A stretch of DNA of 64,000 nt from Conus ventricosus (GCA_018398815.1 CM031626.1:38431684-38495683); one strand, 5' to 3'; positions 11,881-23,359 are shown, counted from the stretch's first letter. Program-made: numbers and translations. The notes: a model not told the origin generated them from the sequence alone.

Positions 11881-12944
11881 CCTTCTCGTGTTTGCCATGT
11901 TGATCTTATAATTAACTGCAGAAATTTTTTCGACCACCTAAAAAGGACCCTTCCACATAACACGAAGCTTGTTATGTTCATCAGTGATTTAATACAAGGA
12001 CTTTATCCCCTACACTGAAGGAACGTGCCTTTGCTTTTCTGTCTGCAAGACCTTGTACACATCTGTTTTTCTATCAGCTGACTGTTGAGCAAGCTCACAT
12101 GCATCCTTCAAACGATTATGCAGTTCATAAACGTTTTGGTAAACAGTTTTACTGTCAGGTATGTATATGTCCGCCCTTTTTCGTCCATTGTGTCATCAAT
12201 AGATCCAAAGGACCCTTGGTGGTGTCCCGAAAGAAGCTCGAATGGTGAAAATCCCAGCGTTTCGTTCGGCAATTTCCCTGTATGCGAAAAGCAAAGCCGG
12301 TATGAAACGACCCCATTCATGGGGTTTCCTGCCTTGCAACCTTTCTCAGCATGGACTTTAACGTTCCATTGAACGTTCAACCAAGCCATTCGATTGGGGA
12401 TGATATGGCGTGGTTGAAATGGAAGAGATTGACAACAGTCTGTAAATTTCTCTCATGAGATCAGAAATGAATTGCGTTCCACAATCCGAGAGAATTTCGT
12501 CTGGAAGACCCACTCTGGAAAAATCGCAAGTAAGCTTTAGCGACAGACACTGTATCAATTTTCTTCAGTGGAATCGCTTCTGGATACCTTGTCGCTGTAT
12601 CCACCAAAGTCAGATATAGCGAAAACCCGAAGAAGATAGTGGAAAAGGCCCCAAAAAGATCAATAGCCACCCTCCGAAATGGGACGGAAATGAAGGCATT
12701 TTGTTCAAAGGTGCACATGGGACGCGACCTTTCTGAGATGTCCCTTTTTGGGAGATGTCACATGAACGGCAGTAACTGTTACTTCCTTTGTGACACCTGG
12801 CCAATAAAAAGAATCAAGAACTCTCTTTGATGTTCTTTTGATCCCACAGTGACCAGCGAACAATGCATCATGAGCCGTGTGTAGCACTGTCTCTCTAAGT
12901 GGCTTTGGGAACGACAACTTGTTTGTTTTCCCGTCCAGGTACAC
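11880..12944 (-). pseudogene. Gypsy integrase
   Basis: The N-terminal zinc-binding module is visible from 12944 ('HTAHDALFAGHCGIKRTS' then a 'YCRSCD' pair in another frame). The catalytic core follows: first Asp in 'VAIDLFG' (about 12656), 'LVDTATRYPEAIPL', second Asp in 'ILSDCGTQFISD' (about 12480), Glu in 'HPQSNGLVERSM' (about 12375). A GPY/F-type motif 'MWKGPF' lies at about 11935-11965. The enzyme joins the element cDNA to host DNA. Frameshifts occur near 12700, 12560, 12460 and 12360. It lies upstream of the RT in the element's own orientation. Confidence 0.9.
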
Positions 12945-13099
12945 ACCTGTAGAGAATGTCAGATTCCAGTATGTACGTTGGTTTGTCCGTTAGTTTGTCC
13001 GTTACAGTCTGTTTAGCAGCAGAAAGTACCGTGGGCAGCGTCTCGTCTTTTTCCTGCATTTCTTTTAGATCATCTGGGGTAATCTGGAGTTATCAGTTT

Positions 13100-13612
13100 G
13101 AGACTTTTAGCGGGTTTGTAGCCTTCCCTGCTCTACGATGTCTGATCTGGTACTCACAAGACAAGGAACAAACGATCCTCCAACACCACCCTTGTACTGT
13201 AGCGACACCTGGCAAATTGCCCAAGATCCCAAATCGCAGACTGGGGTTTATCAATGACACAGGCGGTAAGAAAACCGGAGTAGTACGGTGTATCGACTGA
13301 AATTTTCGCCAGCGGAAACGTTTCAATCTTTCCTCCAAACGACCTACACTTTTGGACAGTGTTGAGATACTGGTTTTGAAGCACGGGAAAAAAATTTTCC
13401 CTACACCAGCGGTGGTGCACCCAGTGTCTCGCAAACCAAGCCTGCAATCCATTGATGGCTCCGTTTTCTAACACCAGTCCATCAACAGCTTGATGTGGTG
13501 CCAAAACAAGGCCTTCTTCACAATCAGTGGAGACTAATGCGGGTTTTGAATCATTTGGTTTGAAGGGCATTTTTTCCTCAAATGGAACTTGCCTCACAAA
13601 GAAACATCGCAT
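13100..13612 (-). pseudogene. Gypsy aspartic protease
   Basis: The minus strand shows 'LRDTGCTTAGV' with the catalytic Asp-Thr-Gly at 13420-13428, followed in other frames by 'KCRSFGGKIETFPLAKISVD' and 'GNLPGV', the typical flap and C-terminal region of gypsy proteases. It processes the polyprotein. Frameshifts lie near 13400 and 13230. It sits between Gag and integrase. Confidence 0.8.
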
Positions 13613-14790
13613 TGTTGTCGGCAGCTGACTGATTTTGTGAACTTCTGTTCGTCCACGAACTGGCCCAAAAGGTCTACGTGGTGGTCGTTGTCCACGACCT
13701 CGGAACGTTTGCTGAGGAGTAACGGGTCTTTCCGGCGGTGAGTACTGGTAATGACAAAGTCACTCGAACCGCCGGAAGATCCCCGTCCTTTCCCAAGATA
13801 AGTAAATCCTTGAGGACTCAGAAATGACCCACGATTTTCCCTTTCCCGTAACTTCCCTGTCCTGATGGGATAGTAAAATGAGCCCTGAGACTCAAAGATT
13901 GAAAATTCTCCTTTCCTAGCCAAAGCCCTTATCTGGTGAGCGATTACAAAACTGATCGCCATCTGACAATTTCCTCAACGCTTTCAAATTGCCTTTCTTT
14001 AAGGAAAGTGGCCAGATCTTTGCTCCGCTCTGGAAAAGTTGTTTTTCTAAGAAGGAGATCTCGCAGTGATTGAAAAGTTTTGTTCGTTTTGATAAATCGA
14101 TCCAACGATCTAAACAATGACTCATACGAATTAGAAACGACGGAAACGATTTCTCCTTTTTTAGGGCGCACAGAACGGAAACGTTCGTGAAAACGATCAG
14201 CAGAACATTGAAATTTCTTGAGGAGTTCTTCTTTCAACTGATCCCACGTTAAATTTGTTTCGCCGCGAGTGTGTGGGACAGTGTCAAAGGGGCTACCCTT
14301 AAACAACGACGCAATATACAAAGTCCACTTTTCTTTGGCCAACACAAGACGTTGCGTGACTTTCAAAGCGAAAAGAAAACTATCTATGTCATCCGTTTTT
14401 TTTCCCCGAAAGGTAACTTTGGAATATATTGCCGCTTTTTGGGTTTAGGCGCGCTTGGTGGAACCGACTGGTGGAGTGGTGGAGGTTCTCTCGATGCTGT
14501 AATCTTTAATTTCAGCATCCAGTCTCTAGTTCTAACTGTCTCAACTTAAATTGACGTTCTTTAACTTCAGCTTCCCTCTGTAGTCTTTTTCTTCAATTTC
14601 AGCTTCCCTCTGTAGTCCCATTTTTTTCAGCTTCCCCCTGTAGTCTTTTTTCTTTTAATTTCAGATTCCCTCTGTAGTCATTTTTCCCCCGATTTAGCTT
14701 CCTCTGTAGTCTATTTTCTTCCCTCTCTCTTAGCCTGTCTGCCCTATCTGTGCATTGTTGCCACATAGTTAGTAAGTTTTTCTCCATCAA
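13613..14790 (-). pseudogene. Gypsy Gag
   Basis: The start is probably the ATG at 14790, giving 'MMEKNLLTMWQQCTDRADRL'. A highly charged stretch with repeated 'LQREAE'-like heptads follows (14570-14740), probably a coiled coil. Then comes the retrotransposon Gag core: 'DDIDSFLF' (about 14380), 'KWTLYIASLFKG', 'TWDQLKEELLKKFQ', 'FRSVRPKKGE' (14340-14160). The C-terminal part (13960-13620) is basic, Gly/Ser-rich and without a clear CCHC knuckle. Frameshifts occur near 14390 and 14060. Gag forms the particle that packages element RNA. Confidence 0.8.
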
Positions 14791-16288
14791 AACCCAAGCG
14801 TTCGCTTGTTGAACATATTTATCAAATCATCCATAATGATCGTACAACAGATATAAACAAAACAATTTCTAAATATGAATAAAAATAAGGCGATTTGAGG
14901 CGCTGTATATTTCACAAAAAAATGTAATTATAGTATTAACAAATAAAGAATTCAATTTCCGGTGTAAACAGAAAACAGCTTACCAAAACAGGGGAGATAT
15001 TAAATCCAAGGAAAGTATTTTTCCAAAAGTAATTTGCAAACTGCTATCAATTTGGAATTTAAAAAAAAAAGAAGTTTAATGCAAATCTGTTTTTCCTAAG
15101 AAAGGAAAAAACACAATAAAGTTTTCTGAAAATAAATTCTTTATAAAGTTTTAGTTCTTAAAAGTTCTTGTTGTCAGTCTTTCTTTCTTACTTAATTTCA
15201 AATGAATTTACAAAACAAATGCACCGCCCTTTTACGATAAATGAATATAAATTTTCAAAACAAATGGAAGCACAACAATTAAAAAGAGGGAAAAAAACAC
15301 AAACTAGCGGGGAAAACCTCCTAAAGATGAAAATGTTGAAAAGAAAACTAGATAGGAGCTTATTGTGAAAAAAGTGTAGGTTTTTTGAAAAAGGGAGTGA
15401 AAAGGAAATGAAAGGATACACAGGATCGGAACAGTGAGAAGAAATCAAGAACAGCAAAAGAAGCCCCAGACAGCACCCTAGTGGTCACTGTCCCCCGTGA
15501 AACTGGAGACGGGAAAAACAAATCACTCACAATATACACAACACTACAGCAATAATGCAAAATAATAAACAATCAATTAATAAAAGCACATTTCACCCAA
15601 ACTCAAAGAAAAATCTCGCACCACACCAGAAAAAATATAATCAAAAGATAAAGATGTTTATTTGGGCTGAGCGGTAATCAACTCCACCACCTACACTATT
15701 TGCGTGACGGAGGTGAAGCTGATCCCACACTCTGAGGGCAAAGGGAAAAATCAAAATGAAACAATAGGAAAAAGGGGAAAAAAATAGATAATTAAAGAGA
15801 AGGGAAGACTATCGACCCCCCAACGCCATGCCCCCCTGCTAAACGCAGGAAGAGGTTGGGGCTATCAGTCCTGGGGAAGGGGAACAAAAAATCTATACTC
15901 TAGGGGAAGGACAGCGGGCTCCTCAACGCCCTGCCCCTTGCTGCCAGGTACGAGCAAAGAGGAGGTTGAGGCTATCGGTCCTGAGGGGGGGAAAGGGTCA
16001 AAAGGAAATCCTACCAAAAAAAAACCTTAACGGAGTAGAGCACCAAAAGAAATCTCAACCACCTTAAACACACATAGAAATAGAACAAAAAAAATTGCAA
16101 ATAATATACACAATAAATAATTAAACTTTCTTCTTTTTTTTCCTTCCCTCAAACCCTTGAGGGTACAAATAGAAATCTTTCCTTTTTTTTTCCTTCCTCA
16201 AACCCTTGAGGGTACAAATAGAAAATCTTTTTTTTTTTTTAAAGTCCCAAGGGCACAAATAGAAATCTTTCTTTTTCTTTTTTCTTTT
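14791..16288 (-). other. 5' leader of the gypsy element
   Basis: About 1.5 kb between PBS and Gag. Contains two similar GC-rich segments (about 15805-15875 and 15905-15985, each with 'aacgcc.tgcccc' and 'gaggttg.ggctatc'). No coding frame is recognised. Confidence 0.6.
16125..16285. repeat. Tandem repeat in gypsy leader
   Basis: Three imperfect copies of a ~50-bp unit of the type 'cctcaaacccttgagggtac' plus 'aaatagaaatctttc', separated by T-rich tracts. The third copy is diverged ('aaagtcccaagggcacaaat'). Confidence 0.8.
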
Positions 16289-16300
16289 GTCGGGTCACCA
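16289..16300 (-). promoter_or_regulatory. Primer binding site
   Basis: On the minus strand TGGTGACCCGAC begins one base inside the 5' LTR end, complementary to the 3' end of a tRNA finishing ...GTCGGGTCACCA. It primes minus-strand DNA synthesis. I do not name the tRNA. Confidence 0.8.
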
Positions 16301-16301
16301 C

Positions 16302-17417
16302 TGACACTGTCACTTTTGCACCGCGCATTTATGACAGCATTTACTCCATACGCACCCCGCAATCTTTCCAATCAACCAAAAGGCGCACTACCGAATGTTT
16401 TTTCTTCTCCCCCCCTCCTTTGGGAAAACACTTTACTAAATCACATCAAACACTTATAAAACAAATTTTATACATGTAGCACTCTTTCCCCTGAGAGGCA
16501 AACTAACTCACCAAGACTTCATAAAGTTTACGGCCTCCACACAACATTGGCCCCCAAACTCCAGACCAGGAAAATAAGTGAATCTTTCAAATCCTTGATG
16601 CTATGCCTTTCATCAAACACAAGGGCTTCATACTATCATGATTCCCTGTCTCTCTCAGACATCATCTCGCCCCTCGATTTCTCCCGTCCTGGAGATATGA
16701 CTTCCGACTCCTCTCCCTCGACCCCTCTTGTCACTGGAGAGATGAGTTCCAATCCTCTCCCTCGTCTTCTCCTGTCCCTGGAGAGATGACGAGTTCCCGA
16801 CTCCTCTCCCTGGAGTCCTTAATTCCTGGGGCTGCCCACCGGTGTGTTCCCCACACCCTGGGCCCTCTTCAACCACCTCACGGGGGGAAAGGTGAAGGGT
16901 GAAGGGCGAAGGGTAAAAAAAGGGGGAAGGGCTGAAACACGAATAAGGTTCGTGTAAGTAACCTGCTTCTTAATTTAACATATGAAATTCTTTCTTTCTC
17001 TTTTCCTTAAGTTTTCCCCTGTAGCTTTCCCCAACTATCTATCCTCACCTGGTAATGACTGGTCAGCAGAGAGGGACCAACGTCCTGACAGGTTCGAGTC
17101 TCAAAGGGCCCTCTGCTGGGTTAAAACTGATTCTTCCTCCCCCTCCTAGTGGTTTCATACCCCAGTGTTTTAAAAACACATGACCAGCACCTTACTAGCC
17201 CTTGGGTTAAAAATATCACTCAGTGGTCACTTTCACCCAATGACCACGTTTGTTTCTTTACTGAGTTTATACTCACAATTATTTGGGGGCGCCCGCTACA
17301 ATAGTCAAACCACATGAATATTCTTCCTTTTCCGTTGTGGCATGGGGAAATGATTCATATCACTAACTCATGTGATGGAGCGTCACATGCCTTGATGTGA
17401 GGCTACGTCACATGACA
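16302..17417 (-). repeat. 5' LTR of the gypsy element
   Basis: Aligns end to end with 8217-9327, with scattered indels mostly in homopolymers. Ends at 17417 in CACATGACA followed by the TSD. Confidence 0.92.
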
Positions 17418-17422
17418 TTAAT
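17418..17422. repeat. Target-site duplication ttaat (right)
   Basis: Matches 8212-8216. Confidence 0.85.
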
Positions 17423-17781
17423 GCACCTTAGTGGCGAATGATATGACATGGGATGCTCGGTGATTGCATCGCGAGATCGATGTGACGTCACTATTAAAGA
17501 CCCTAAGGGTGATGAAAACGCATGCACTGTAATTTACATGCCTAAACTGTCAAATTTATGAAAAAAGCTGAATGTTTTTTTAACCACGAACTGTATAATC
17601 GAATTTAGGGAAAGGCTATATCTCGTGGTCAAAAAAAAAAAAAAAATCATGTTGCATCAGAGCATCGTGATATTAGTGTAAATGACATGTTTCACCCTGT
17701 CCGCTGATCGTTCCAAAAAAACAATTAAAAAAGGAAATAAGTCAAAGGCCCCAAAAAAAAGGGAAGTCTAAAAAACATCCA
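17418..17781. repeat. Right part of the locally duplicated repeat block
   Basis: Continues the repeat interrupted at 8217: 'gatgctcggtgat', 'gatcgatgtga' and 'aagaccctaagggtg' correspond to 7270-7330 and 7760-7810. Ends at an assembly gap. Confidence 0.65.
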
Positions 17782-18781
17782 NNNNNNNNNNNNNNNNNNN
17801 NNNNNNNNNNNNNNNNNNNNNNNNNNNNNNNNNNNNNNNNNNNNNNNNNNNNNNNNNNNNNNNNNNNNNNNNNNNNNNNNNNNNNNNNNNNNNNNNNNNN
17901 NNNNNNNNNNNNNNNNNNNNNNNNNNNNNNNNNNNNNNNNNNNNNNNNNNNNNNNNNNNNNNNNNNNNNNNNNNNNNNNNNNNNNNNNNNNNNNNNNNNN
18001 NNNNNNNNNNNNNNNNNNNNNNNNNNNNNNNNNNNNNNNNNNNNNNNNNNNNNNNNNNNNNNNNNNNNNNNNNNNNNNNNNNNNNNNNNNNNNNNNNNNN
18101 NNNNNNNNNNNNNNNNNNNNNNNNNNNNNNNNNNNNNNNNNNNNNNNNNNNNNNNNNNNNNNNNNNNNNNNNNNNNNNNNNNNNNNNNNNNNNNNNNNNN
18201 NNNNNNNNNNNNNNNNNNNNNNNNNNNNNNNNNNNNNNNNNNNNNNNNNNNNNNNNNNNNNNNNNNNNNNNNNNNNNNNNNNNNNNNNNNNNNNNNNNNN
18301 NNNNNNNNNNNNNNNNNNNNNNNNNNNNNNNNNNNNNNNNNNNNNNNNNNNNNNNNNNNNNNNNNNNNNNNNNNNNNNNNNNNNNNNNNNNNNNNNNNNN
18401 NNNNNNNNNNNNNNNNNNNNNNNNNNNNNNNNNNNNNNNNNNNNNNNNNNNNNNNNNNNNNNNNNNNNNNNNNNNNNNNNNNNNNNNNNNNNNNNNNNNN
18501 NNNNNNNNNNNNNNNNNNNNNNNNNNNNNNNNNNNNNNNNNNNNNNNNNNNNNNNNNNNNNNNNNNNNNNNNNNNNNNNNNNNNNNNNNNNNNNNNNNNN
18601 NNNNNNNNNNNNNNNNNNNNNNNNNNNNNNNNNNNNNNNNNNNNNNNNNNNNNNNNNNNNNNNNNNNNNNNNNNNNNNNNNNNNNNNNNNNNNNNNNNNN
18701 NNNNNNNNNNNNNNNNNNNNNNNNNNNNNNNNNNNNNNNNNNNNNNNNNNNNNNNNNNNNNNNNNNNNNNNNNNNNNNNNN
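17782..18781. other. Assembly gap (1000 N)
   Basis: Exactly 1000 N, so a scaffold gap of nominal length. Long frames crossing it are artefacts. Confidence 1.
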
Positions 18782-19040
18782 CACCAACAAAATAAATAGC
18801 ATTGAAGCATGAAAAACAATCCCACCTGAAAATGCAAGTGACACCATGTGTTTGCACACCGTTCATCGTAACTAATTCATGATATACACTGACAGAACAA
18901 ATAAACCCCAAAACAAAAACAAGAAAAAAAATGATAGTGTTGTGTTGTCAGTATTAGGTAGAAACGTGTTTTAGACACATCTGCATTTCAGACTCCTCTT
19001 TCACTCTGAAGAATCTGTCATAGCTTGAACTCTCCTCCAC
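18782..19040. other. Unassigned sequence
   Basis: Nothing recognisable between the gap and the TAA array. Confidence 0.6.
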
Positions 19041-19054
19041 CTCCTCCTCCTAAC

Positions 19055-19191
19055 AACAACAACAAAATAATAATATAATAATAATAATAAAATTAATAAT
19101 AAATAATAATAATAATAATAATATAATAAATAATAATAATAATAATAATAATATAATAACATAATAATAATAATATATAATAATAATAATA

Positions 19192-19238
<47 letters not shown>

Positions 19239-19307
19239 TAATATAATAATAATATTAATAATATTATTGTATTTATTATCATTATTATATTATTATTATT
19301 ATTATTA

Positions 19308-19394
<87 letters not shown>

Positions 19395-19396
19395 TA
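19055..19396. repeat. (TAA)n switching to (TTA)n
   Basis: The left half is TAA/ATA-type repeats (to about 19262), the right half TTA/ATT-type, so the two halves are complementary and can fold into a long AT hairpin. Frames here are artefacts. Confidence 0.95.
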
Positions 19397-19880
19397 TTAT
19401 TACACATCTTCACATTGCTCTTTGGCTTCTCCTTGCTCTTTATCCTTCTTTCTCTCTTTCTTTGGTTATTCAATTGTTTTGTTTTTTTTATCTGCACTTT
19501 TAGTCACATTCTTCAACAGGGTTTTTAGGGGGAGCCAGGATAGGGAAAGTGTAGTTTGCTTTTGTTTCGTTTATCTCTGTATTTATTGACTGATTGATTA
19601 GCCGTTGGATATTATAGGAAGAGTGAGTCTTTCCAAAACTGCTCGTTACCTTTTTTTCTCTTTCCCTGACAGCACATTTGCCATCTGCCTGGGAGAACCT
19701 TCGTTAGTTTAGCTTTGTCTTGGTTTGCTGATGTGGCAGGCAGCTGGCAGTAGCGACACACATCTCAACACATGCACGGCCAGTAACAGCTTTGGAACAA
19801 ACTGTCGTTCCTTTCAGTCACTGCCAAGTGTCTGCTGGACATTAGGATACCATGGACAACCCGCATGGCAGTCATGCACT
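19397..19880. other. Unassigned sequence
   Basis: No gene or repeat recognised. Confidence 0.6.
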
Positions 19881-19887
19881 GCTCTGT

Positions 19888-19901
19888 TCACACACACACA
19901 C

Positions 19902-19940
<39 letters not shown>

Positions 19941-20017
19941 CACACACCACACACACACACACAACACACACACACACACACACACAACACACACACACAC
20001 ACACAGACACACACACA

Positions 20018-20048
<31 letters not shown>

Positions 20049-20084
20049 AAGTCACGCACGCTCTGTTTACACACACCACCACCC

Positions 20085-20115
<31 letters not shown>

Positions 20116-20395
20116 CACAACACACACCACACACACAACCACACACACACACAACCACCACACCCACACCACACACCCATGACAGTCATGACTGCTCTGT
20201 TCACACACACAACAACACAACACAGACAACACACAACACACACAAACACACACACAACACACACGAAACACAAAAGAGAGCACACAACACACACACACAC
20301 AGACAACACAACACACACATCACACCACACACAACACCCACACACACACACACAACAACACACAAACGACACAACAAACACACAACCACACACAG
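19888..20395. repeat. Compound (CA)n arrays with repeated linker
   Basis: Three CA blocks, each introduced by a similar linker ('gctctgttcacacac' type at about 19880, 20058 and 20192; the first and third are preceded by 'gcagtcatg'/'acagtcatg'), so a higher-order tandem structure around CA microsatellites. All long frames across it are artefacts. Confidence 0.9.
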
Positions 20396-20479
20396 GGATG
20401 CTTGTCTCCTGCTCCCTTGCTCTCATTCTGAATTACTTCTCTGACGTTTCTTACGTAATTGAAATCGGAACAAGGATAT

Positions 20480-20487
20480 TGAGAGAG

Positions 20488-20563
<76 letters not shown>
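20480..20563. repeat. (GA)n microsatellite
   Basis: Nearly pure GA with two AAG interruptions. Confidence 0.97.
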
Positions 20564-20574
20564 TTATGCTAAAT

Positions 20575-21345
20575 AGTGGACATCATTATACTGAACAATT
20601 TAGTAGTGGGGGGAATAATGCAGCTAACAATTCTTCCGCCATTATATTAATTACTCGGCTAAGATGTAAATAAAAGCAAATAGAGCGGAAAAAGGGGGTG
20701 GGGGATGACTAAAATAAGACCGTGATATCAGGGGAAAAAATACTGCACGTATTAAACCCTTCAATAGCAGCATGTTCGAACCATCGTAATTCCTCTTGAT
20801 GACAGATCTATTCATATTACCTGCTTCTAGGCCTTTCGTCCGCTGGATCGGACTCATCAGGGAGACACGGTTGATTGTGTCTGTGCTCCATTGGCATCAA
20901 ATGGAGATACACCACGGCACAGCTAATAAAAAAAGGAATCCTACAGCATCCCAAAGCAGCCATCGAAGGGTAGGAAAGTGAAACCAAAAGAAAGTGCTGT
21001 GGGGAAATAAGTTGCTTAAAAACTCAAATCATCATAAACAGTATAAATGTAGGGGGGAATCTTTCAGCCTATGCTTGAGGATCCATTCAAGGATGCAAGG
21101 GAGGTAAAACAAATATCAGTCTGCTGGTTATTAACCCAAGCATTGTCAGCAGCTAAGAACTGCACAGAACGACCTTTACCTAGATCTCCCAAGAGATGTA
21201 ATGCCCCACTGATTGGTCAAACAATGTTATGTTGAACGGTTTAGTAGGGGGGGAAACAGAGCAGGCTATCGATTCTTCCGTCATTATATTAATGACTTGG
21301 CAAAGATTCATTTAAAAAGAAAAAAAAGAATAATGTGGACAAGAA
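20575..21345 (-). mobile_element. Diverged hammerhead-bearing repeat unit (one unit plus partial second)
   Basis: The segment 'ttagtag.ggggg...attatattaat' at 20588-20660 recurs at 21230-21310, giving a ~645-bp direct repeat period. Between the two lies sequence homologous to the middle of the ~745-bp units at 39.3-42.0 kb, including the ribozyme, 'aggatccattcaaggatgcaagggag' type sequence near 21080 and 'ggaatcctacagcatccca' near 20935. It is a relative of that family. Confidence 0.7.
20824..20864 (-). ncRNA. Type I hammerhead ribozyme candidate (diverged unit)
   Basis: The minus strand reads CTGATGA (20860-20854), then GTCC-loop-GGAC (a perfect 4-bp helix II), then GAAA (20837-20834), then the palindromic AGGCCT (20834-20829) ending in the NUH triplet C-U-A. 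All invariant core positions of a hammerhead are present. Helix I is short with one mismatch in the first four pairs. Helix III has no loop, so folding would need two RNA copies, as in dimeric hammerheads. Confidence 0.75.
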
Positions 21346-22490
21346 GCAGCTTCTGGAAGAAGAATTGTTTCGGACACTTTTTTTCCCCCGACAGATCGCC
21401 TAATTCCTTCATGCAAGAACACATTCAAAGCGATTGTTAGTGGCAGAACATTGGAAGCTAAATCTGATTTGTCTTGCTCTTTCATAGACTGACCAAACTG
21501 TAGACTGATCGACAGCGTTTTGTTGGGCTGTTCTATGGCTATGCTAGGTTTCAGGATCACATGGACTGTAGACTGACGACAGAGCGTGAAGACGGACAGG
21601 GTGGAACAGAATACTGTTCCTTCAGCAGCTCTGAATGCCAGGGCTGGTGCCTCACATGACACGCACTTAAGACTAATGGGGATGGTTGGTTACACATCCC
21701 TTTTCCATTGGTTTTTGAATTCCGAGGCTGATACATCCAACACGTACGATGCACCTTCAATGTAGAGATAGCGGACAGTCGTCTGACAACTCGATCTTTT
21801 GTGATGATTTATATGACAACTCGATGATTTGTCACATGAAATATTTCACTTTCAGCGTTCTTCAAGGGCACTGTGGACTGCATGCATGCTAACACTGCAT
21901 CTCAGTATATTTTGTTCTTTTAAAGCTAATCTTGAGAACTGGTTGATACAGAATCTCATCCAGTCAAACAATTCTCGTTTATAGACGCATTTAGCTGACA
22001 CATCTTTACACAAACATGACTTTACAAGCACAGGACAATTTGTATAACTTCGTCAAGATAAACGTATGCCACATAAAAGTGTGCCACATTCAGTTTTGCT
22101 TTCAGACAAAGAAACAGACAGAAACAGAAATACACATACAGACAATCAAACAAACCTACAAACAAAGCACAAAGCCAGCACCTATTCGGTCTATGGGGGG
22201 GGGGGGGGGGGGGGGGGGGTACATAAGGACTTCAAACATAGGCTCAGCTTTCACATAGCTCCATGCAGTAAGTGATTACAGATATAGATGTCAAGTTTAA
22301 ATGTGCCCATTGTAGAAACGTGGCGCACAATCCTTTTAAGACATTGAAAACACCCATGGAAAAGTGATGAATTACATTTAGAGGCCCTTTATGTCCCGCC
22401 TTTCTGCGTTAATGTGGTCATTTTCTACTGTTAACTCAACTAAAGAAACGGGGTTCTGACTGTATTGATGATTGAGAAGAAACGTAATGT
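21346..22490. other. Unassigned sequence
   Basis: Contains frames of 116 aa (21312-21662, minus) and 67 aa (21557-21760, minus) with no recognisable motif, and a poly(G) run. No gene is called. Confidence 0.5.
22195..22219. repeat. Poly(G) run
   Basis: About two dozen consecutive G, a potential G-quadruplex or a sequencing artefact. Confidence 0.9.
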
Positions 22491-22584
22491 TTGAGTGAAG
22501 AAGGCATTTGATAAGGAAACAAACCCAGCGATTAACAAAGAAAGATTTAATCACATCACTTTAGACAGCACTGGTTGTTTTAGT

Positions 22585-22725
22585 ACTCAAGTGGAACACA
22601 GTGAAGAGCCATGTTCTGACAAACACTTTCACTGTGCAAATAAGTGGGTCTACCGCCTCTCTGCCTACAGACGAGGCAGTGGCTTCCATCACTGTGTTTT
22701 TGCAGAAGATAAACACGACTGAGGG
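22585..22725 (+). pseudogene. LDLa-like exon scrap
   Basis: Within an open frame at 22495-22722, 'CSDKHFHCANKWVYRLSAY' followed by 'FAEDKHD' then a stop resembles one LDL-receptor class A module (CxxxxFxCxNxxC..LxxxCDG..DCxxxEDExxC) with several cysteines lost. It may derive from the same receptor family as 5.1-7.2 kb. No other domain adjoins it, so this is tentative. Confidence 0.4.
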
Positions 22726-22967
22726 ATACTGTTTCTGCTTATATTATTTTAAGTGTTGTGCTTCCTGTATTTGACTGCTTCAAGATCACCTGGGCGATGG
22801 TCTAGGTCCGAGCCACAAGAGGACGATGAACAGCCATGTGGTATAAACTGGTTCTGCAATCCGCATCCTAGTCACTATAACTGACAGGAACTATAAATAG
22901 CATTGACCATGCAGGGACGTTATCATGCGGATTGTCAGTCTACACTACATTTGCAGGGATCTGTTTA
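22726..22967. other. Unassigned sequence
   Basis: Nothing recognised. Confidence 0.5.
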
Positions 22968-22993
22968 CACACACGCACGCGCGCGCGCACACA

Positions 22994-23068
<75 letters not shown>

Positions 23069-23070
23069 AA

Positions 23071-23137
<67 letters not shown>

Positions 23138-23228
23138 CACACACACACACACACACCACACACACACACTGTGACGGACGTGCTGTGTCCTCTCTGCTGC
23201 TTTAAGTATGATTGTGTGTGTGTGTGTG

Positions 23229-23280
<52 letters not shown>

Positions 23281-23320
23281 TGTGTGTGGTGTGTGTGTGT
23301 GGTGTGTGTGTGTGTTTTGT
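22968..23320. repeat. (CA)n / (CG CA)n then (GT)n microsatellites
   Basis: CA with a central CGCA block (about 23063-23110) to 23169, a 45-bp linker, then GT from 23214. The opposed CA and GT arms could pair as a hairpin. Confidence 0.95.
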
Positions 23321-23359
23321 GCTATTTTGGTAAGTTTGGGTGTTTTATATATTTTTTTT

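Larger units (their letters stand above)
8217..17417 (-). mobile_element. Full-length Ty3/gypsy LTR retrotransposon with integrase upstream of RT (Gmr1-like order)
   Basis: Complete insertion on the minus strand: two LTRs of about 1.11 kb starting TGTCA and ending TGACA, a 5-bp TSD, a tRNA-type primer binding site next to the 5' LTR and a G-rich tract before the 3' LTR. The internal region reads, 5' to 3' on the minus strand, Gag (14.8-13.6 kb), protease (13.6-13.1), integrase (12.94-11.9), reverse transcriptase (11.5-10.8), RNase H (10.7-10.3), then about 1 kb of non-coding sequence. Standard Ty3/gypsy elements have integrase last. PR-INT-RT-RH is the order described for the Gmr1 group. Every domain is frameshifted, so this copy is not autonomous as assembled, but the termini are exact. 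Confidence 0.9.

Noticed and set aside
11060..12944. Two separate gypsy elements accidentally adjacent, explaining integrase before RT
   Set aside because: There is one pair of LTRs with one TSD, all domains are on the same strand, Gag-PR precede the integrase, and the GPY/F end leads into the RT linker without an LTR or second Gag. A single element is simpler.
17725..18911. Three minus frames of about 370 codons
   Set aside because: They consist of the 1000-N gap with short flanks.
19852..20673. 273-codon plus frame of His/Thr repeats
   Set aside because: It is a translation of CA and GA microsatellites.
23063..23110. CGCA-rich block as a possible CRISPR-like or regulatory array
   Set aside because: It is a simple tetranucleotide variant of the CA microsatellite with no spacers.
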